From NCBI RefSeq assembly GCF_000018405.1, contig NC_009943.1, positions 3,289,001 through 3,353,000 of the forward strand: DNA of 64,000 nt. The letters are read 5' to 3'. The translations under genes were made by a program, and so were the position numbers. This DNA is from Desulfosudis oleivorans Hxd3 (GTDB lineage: Bacteria; Desulfobacterota; Desulfobacteria; Desulfobacterales; Desulfosudaceae). Within the stretch, counting starts at the first letter, position 1. The number at the start of each line of letters is the position of its first letter. Under the pieces are notes generated by a model. It did not search any database, had not been told where the DNA came from, and saw only the letters and a list, made by a program, of their open reading frames with translations. Positions 61,176-64,000 of the stretch are shown piece after piece.

Positions 61176-61958
61176 ATGACCACAAACGCATCCAAACCAT
61201 CGAATACGACCATCCTCTTTGCCGTGTGCGGCAAGGGGGGCGTGGGAAAAACATCGATCAGCGCCGCCCTTGTCAAGCTGCTGTGCGACCGGCCCGGCGC
61301 AAAGGTGCTGGCCATTGACGCGGACCCGGCCGTGGGCCTGGCCTCGGCCCTGGGCATGGCCCCCGGCCGTACCATCGACGACATCCGCACGGCCCTGATA
61401 AAAGATGTCCGCGACGGATCGGGGGTGGACAAGCAGGAGCTGCTCTCCCGCATTGATTACGACGTGTTTGAGGCCATCGAGGAAAAGGGCAACCTGGGAT
61501 TTCTGGCCATCGGCCGGCCCGAAACAGAGGGGTGCTACTGCCGGGTCAACAGCTTTTTAAAAGAGATCATCAACACCACGGCCCACCATTTTGATTTTGT
61601 GGTCATTGACGGCGAGGCCGGTATTGAGCAGGTCAACCGCCGGGTCATGGACGCGGTGGACTATCTGCTCCTGGTGTCCGACGCCTCTGCCAAGGGGCTC
61701 AACGTGGTTTCCGAAATTCAAAAGACCGCGGCCCGCACCGTGAAGTTCAAAAAAGCGGCCCTGGTCTTGAATCGCATTCGCACTCCCGAAGAGGCCGAAG
61801 CCGCCATCTCCCGCACCGACCTTGAAACCGCCGGCTGGATTCCGGAAGACGACACCATCCGCGACTTTGACATTCAGGGAAAATCGATCCTGGATCTTCC
61901 CCCCTGCCCTGCCCTGACGGCCATCGATAAAATCCTGGACCGGATTTTGAAGGGTTAA
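61176..61958 (+). CDS. cooC: CooC/AcsF-like nickel-insertion ATPase
   Basis: 260 residues of the MinD/SIMIBI class. Deviant Walker A CGKGGVGKT near residues 18-26, IDADPAVGL, a switch region VVIDGEAGIEQV, and a CxC metal site (C120, C122) in TEGCYCRVN. CooC proteins insert nickel into CO dehydrogenase or acetyl-CoA synthase. Its position after an AcsB-like protein supports a link to metal-site maturation. Which protein it serves is unknown; CODH genes may be elsewhere. Confidence 0.83.
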   Translation: MTTNASKPSNTTILFAVCGKGGVGKTSISAALVKLLCDRPGAKVLAIDADPAVGLASALGMAPGRTIDDIRTALIKDVRDGSGVDKQELLSRIDYDVFEAIEEKGNLGFLAIGRPETEGCYCRVNSFLKEIINTTAHHFDFVVIDGEAGIEQVNRRVMDAVDYLLLVSDASAKGLNVVSEIQKTAARTVKFKKAALVLNRIRTPEEAEAAISRTDLETAGWIPEDDTIRDFDIQGKSILDLPPCPALTAIDKILDRILKG

Positions 61959-61976
61959 AACCCTTCACCCGCATAA

Positions 61977-62090
61977 AAGTCATTGTGAGGAGCGACAGCG
62001 ACGAAGCAATCCTGGTCATCCTTGTGTCATTGCGAGCCGCAGGCAAAGCAATCTTGACCGCACTGTGCGTCATTGCCGGACTTGATCCGG
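61977..62090. repeat. cattgcgag-type elements
   Basis: gtcattgtgaggagcg ... cgacgaagcaatcctgg, then gtcattgcgagccgcagg ... aagcaatcttg, then gtcattgccggacttg. Two and a half degraded copies. Confidence 0.65.
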
Positions 62091-62135
62091 CAATCCAGTG
62101 TAAAATTGATTAAAATACCTTCCCGCTTTTCAGTG

Positions 62136-62161
62136 TACTTTTCTTGGCGGCAAGAAAAGTA
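62136..62161 (+). repeat. REP-like palindrome (plus orientation)
   Basis: TACTTTTCTTG-gcgg-CAAGAAAAGTA, followed by ccaaaagaaccgcgccccgc as at 56220. Confidence 0.85.
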
Positions 62162-62496
62162 CCAAAAGAACCGCGCCCCGCAGCTTGGCCTCTGGCTTGC
62201 CACGCCACAGGCGTGGCTGCCCTCGCGCGAACGCTTTTTTCGGCGCGAAAATGAACTCGCCCGCCTTCGGCGGTGCTCAAACAGCATTTTCGCTTTCTCC
62301 GAAAAAAGCGCCCCCGCTCGGCTGCGCTGCAACGGGCGAAAACAATCGCCGGCACTGTCCTATCCTTGCATGCGCCATCCCCTCATTGTTTTTCTGTTGA
62401 CACTTCAGTGGGATAACTTTTAGTATCCGAAAGGCTTGGGGAAAACTAGCATTTTACATCACGCCGTATAATCACTGTTAGGCTTATAAAAAGAGC

Positions 62497-63012
62497 ATGC
62501 AAGGACTACTTCCATTTTTTATATTTATGTATGCGGTCATATTTACTTCCATCTTAATTCATGAGATTGGACATGTCATAGGTGCGCTGGCCGTGAATCT
62601 TCACATTGATGAAGTTAAAGTGGGTTTTATTGGCTTTCGAAAGAGAAGAGGAAAATTCCGATTACATTTTTATAAGAATGCTTTCTCTGGTCATGTTAAA
62701 CGAATTGAACCAGACAATACGATTCCTCTTAAAAAAGAGTTTATCTTTTCAGTTTCAGGAATATCTGCCAATTTAATATTTGGCGCTTTATTGCTTTCTG
62801 CATACCATTATCGTAATAACAATGACTTGCGTGAACTACTGATGATCTTTGGTGCTGTCTCTATCTTTATAGGGGTTATTAACTTGATCCCATTTAAATT
62901 AAAACGCTTGAATTTAATTTCAGATGGCTTACGTTTGATTGTCGTTTTAGCTCGTTGGTTGACCGGAGTGGACCAGCCTAACAAGGCAGCTCAAAAAGAC
63001 AACCAGGGCTAG
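62497..63012 (+). CDS. Small M50/site-2-protease-like membrane protein, AT-rich
   Basis: 171 residues. HEIGH at ~residue 23 sits in a membrane helix as in M50 peptidases, with further hydrophobic segments at ~85-105 and ~120-135. A late NLIPFKLKRLNLISDG is reminiscent of the NPDG third-ligand motif. Codon use is much more AT-rich than the cooC-like gene, suggesting acquisition. It lies between cooC and a duplicated scrap of the cooC 3' end, so it may have been inserted at that site. Confidence 0.7.
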   Translation: MQGLLPFFIFMYAVIFTSILIHEIGHVIGALAVNLHIDEVKVGFIGFRKRRGKFRLHFYKNAFSGHVKRIEPDNTIPLKKEFIFSVSGISANLIFGALLLSAYHYRNNNDLRELLMIFGAVSIFIGVINLIPFKLKRLNLISDGLRLIVVLARWLTGVDQPNKAAQKDNQG

Positions 63013-63021
63013 GGGGGTTTT

Positions 63022-63111
63022 GAACATTCGGGGAAAATTGATCCTGGAGCTTCCCCCCTGCCCGGCCTGACTGCCATCGACAAAATCCTGGATCGGATTT
63101 TGAAGAGTTGA
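63022..63111 (+). pseudogene. Duplicated 3' remnant of the cooC-like gene
   Basis: Aligns with 61869-61958 at about 80 of 91 positions (hand alignment) with two single-base gaps, so the frame is broken. The blocks gatcctgga.cttcccccctgccc and aaaatcctgga.cggattttgaag are shared; the last codon became TGA. It corresponds to the final ~30 codons of cooC. Confidence 0.85.
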
Positions 63112-63171
63112 CGTTCCTCCAAAAATGTCATTGAGACGCTTTCCTTCCTGCAGGAAGTGTCCAGAAAGATT

Positions 63172-63675
63172 CTAACTTTTAGATATAAAATGAAAGGTTA
63201 TCTGTTTTTCCTCTTGACCGAGGTCTAATAAAAGGTCAAATTTTTGCCTGGGCTGATAGTTTAATATTTTTGCTTTTGAGGTCTTGTCTTTTTGAGATCG
63301 CTCTTTTTCAATATTTTTCTTTAATATATTAATGAGCTCTATGTCTCCATTGTAATTGAAATAATTTTTATCGATTGTTTCTTCAATAAGATAAACGCCA
63401 TCAATTCTCCACCGTGATGTATCTTCAAAATCAACCGTCGCTTTTCGGTCTCCCACTTTAAAAACTTCCTGGCCACTATAAACAACCGCTCCATCCTTTT
63501 TATAGTGGGCCCGAAGACTGATCTGAACAGACACCTCCGAGTCGCCAAAAACAGGGCTGGAGTCCCAAATCCCCAGAAAGTCTTCTGTGGTGTAAGCTGC
63601 CTGTTTACAAGAAAGTAACACCACCGTGATGAGAAACAGGCTACCCCAAAAAACAGTGTGTTTGTTTTTTTGCAT
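63172..63675 (-). CDS. Small lipoprotein of unknown function
   Basis: 167 residues. Signal peptide with lipobox LLSC (Cys at ~23), then a lipocalin-like or beta-rich small domain starting with TTEDFLGIWDSSP and containing VDFEDTSRWRIDGVYLIEETI. Such DFLGIWxS starts occur in proteins annotated as hypothetical lipoproteins. AT-rich. It stands alone in the AT-rich tail region. Confidence 0.6.
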   Translation of the reverse strand: MQKNKHTVFWGSLFLITVVLLSCKQAAYTTEDFLGIWDSSPVFGDSEVSVQISLRAHYKKDGAVVYSGQEVFKVGDRKATVDFEDTSRWRIDGVYLIEETIDKNYFNYNGDIELINILKKNIEKERSQKDKTSKAKILNYQPRQKFDLLLDLGQEEKQITFHFISKS

Positions 63676-63765
63676 AATAGTTCTTTAACTTTGATCAAGT
63701 ATACCGGCGGGGCTTTTCGGCGAGTGAAACGAGTCGGTCAACAGCCCCATGTTATAAAATTTTTA

Positions 63766-64000
63766 TTATTGCAGCTGGTTTTTCAGAAACCACTGGGCCT
63801 TTCCATTCCGCAAAAAATATTCTAAAGCTTCCAAGTAAATAAAAAACAAAACTAAATCCAATGTCATAAAGAGATAATTAATTTTCAAGACTTCAGATGG
63901 ATTTATTAGAGATAAAAATAACCTTATGAATAGTGACCCCAAAATAATCGCAAGGAACCCCAAAATAAATTTAAAGGGATTAAGAGGCCTTTTTTTCAAT
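63766..64000 (-). CDS. Small membrane protein, 5' end at or beyond window edge
   Basis: Two hydrophobic segments (FILGFLAIILGSLFIRLFL and NYLFMTLDLVLFFIYLEAL). The frame runs to the window edge; a TTG at 63999 gives 77 residues, but the real start may lie outside. Unknown function. Confidence 0.5.
   Translation of the reverse strand, partial: LKKRPLNPFKFILGFLAIILGSLFIRLFLSLINPSEVLKINYLFMTLDLVLFFIYLEALEYFLRNGKAQWFLKNQLQ

Larger units (their letters stand above)
61959..62496. other. Intergenic region after cooC
   Basis: About 540 bp, no gene. It has cattgcgag elements (61977-62090), a REP-like palindrome (62136-62161) and a GC-rich tail, then becomes AT-rich towards the M50 gene. Confidence 0.6.

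Overview
The window looks like a chromosomal segment of a strictly anaerobic Desulfobacterota bacterium, probably of the Desulfobacterales (sulfate-reducer type). The evidence is indirect: a GC-rich backbone, a DUF4390-NtrY-NtrX cluster, a DHH-CBS-poly(A)-polymerase fusion, two benzoyl-CoA-reductase/2-hydroxyacyl-CoA-dehydratase-like clusters, a CooC-type nickel ATPase and many REP-like palindromes. No 16S or other taxonomic marker is present, so this is inference.

Region 1 (1-12,544) is an AT-richer genomic island. It holds the end of a type I restriction locus (truncated HsdS, an AAA ATPase and an HNH nuclease that together resemble a Septu pair). Next comes a minus-strand block of small genes (RNase HI, HEAT-like, two orphans, a protein with a HEPN motif). 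At least one bona fide attC-like site separates these genes and one strong promoter precedes them, so the block resembles an integron cassette array without its integrase. A MerR-like regulator, an array of ~180-bp structured tandem repeats, a DUF3102-like protein with a histone-like basic tail, an excisionase-like HTH and a tyrosine integrase abutting tRNA-Glu complete the island.

Region 2 (12,545-40,900) is backbone: comM, lpxC, DUF4390-ntrY-ntrX, rsmD, coaD, pcm, a K+ channel, 5-formyl-THF cyclo-ligase, serS-thrC-TPR lipoprotein, a CPBP protease, an ATP-grasp ligase, two toxin-antitoxin pairs among repeats, an SDR enzyme, a DHH-CBS-PAP fusion, an M50 protease, trpS-scpA-scpB, tRNA-Val, a cNMP-binding protein and a radical SAM protein.

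Region 3 (41,000-49,200, minus strand) carries a glycine-betaine-type ABC importer operon that ends in a porin, and a 1106-residue secreted parallel beta-helix protein followed by a clear terminator.

Region 4 (49,700-62,000) is the most interesting part. A GntR regulator and an orphan 487-residue protein lead a translationally coupled set of two HgdB/BcrBC-like subunits and two BcrA/D-like ATPases. A second set follows: a free-standing acetyl-CoA-synthase (AcsB/CdhC) middle-domain-like protein, two more HgdB-like subunits, one ATPase and a CooC-like P-loop protein with a CxC metal motif. The genes suggest two related ATP-driven low-potential reductase or dehydratase systems, the second one linked to nickel/CODH-ACS maturation; the substrate is unknown.

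Region 5 (62,000-64,000) is AT-rich again: a small M50 protease-like gene, a duplicated 3' scrap of the cooC-like gene, a lipoprotein and a partial membrane protein.
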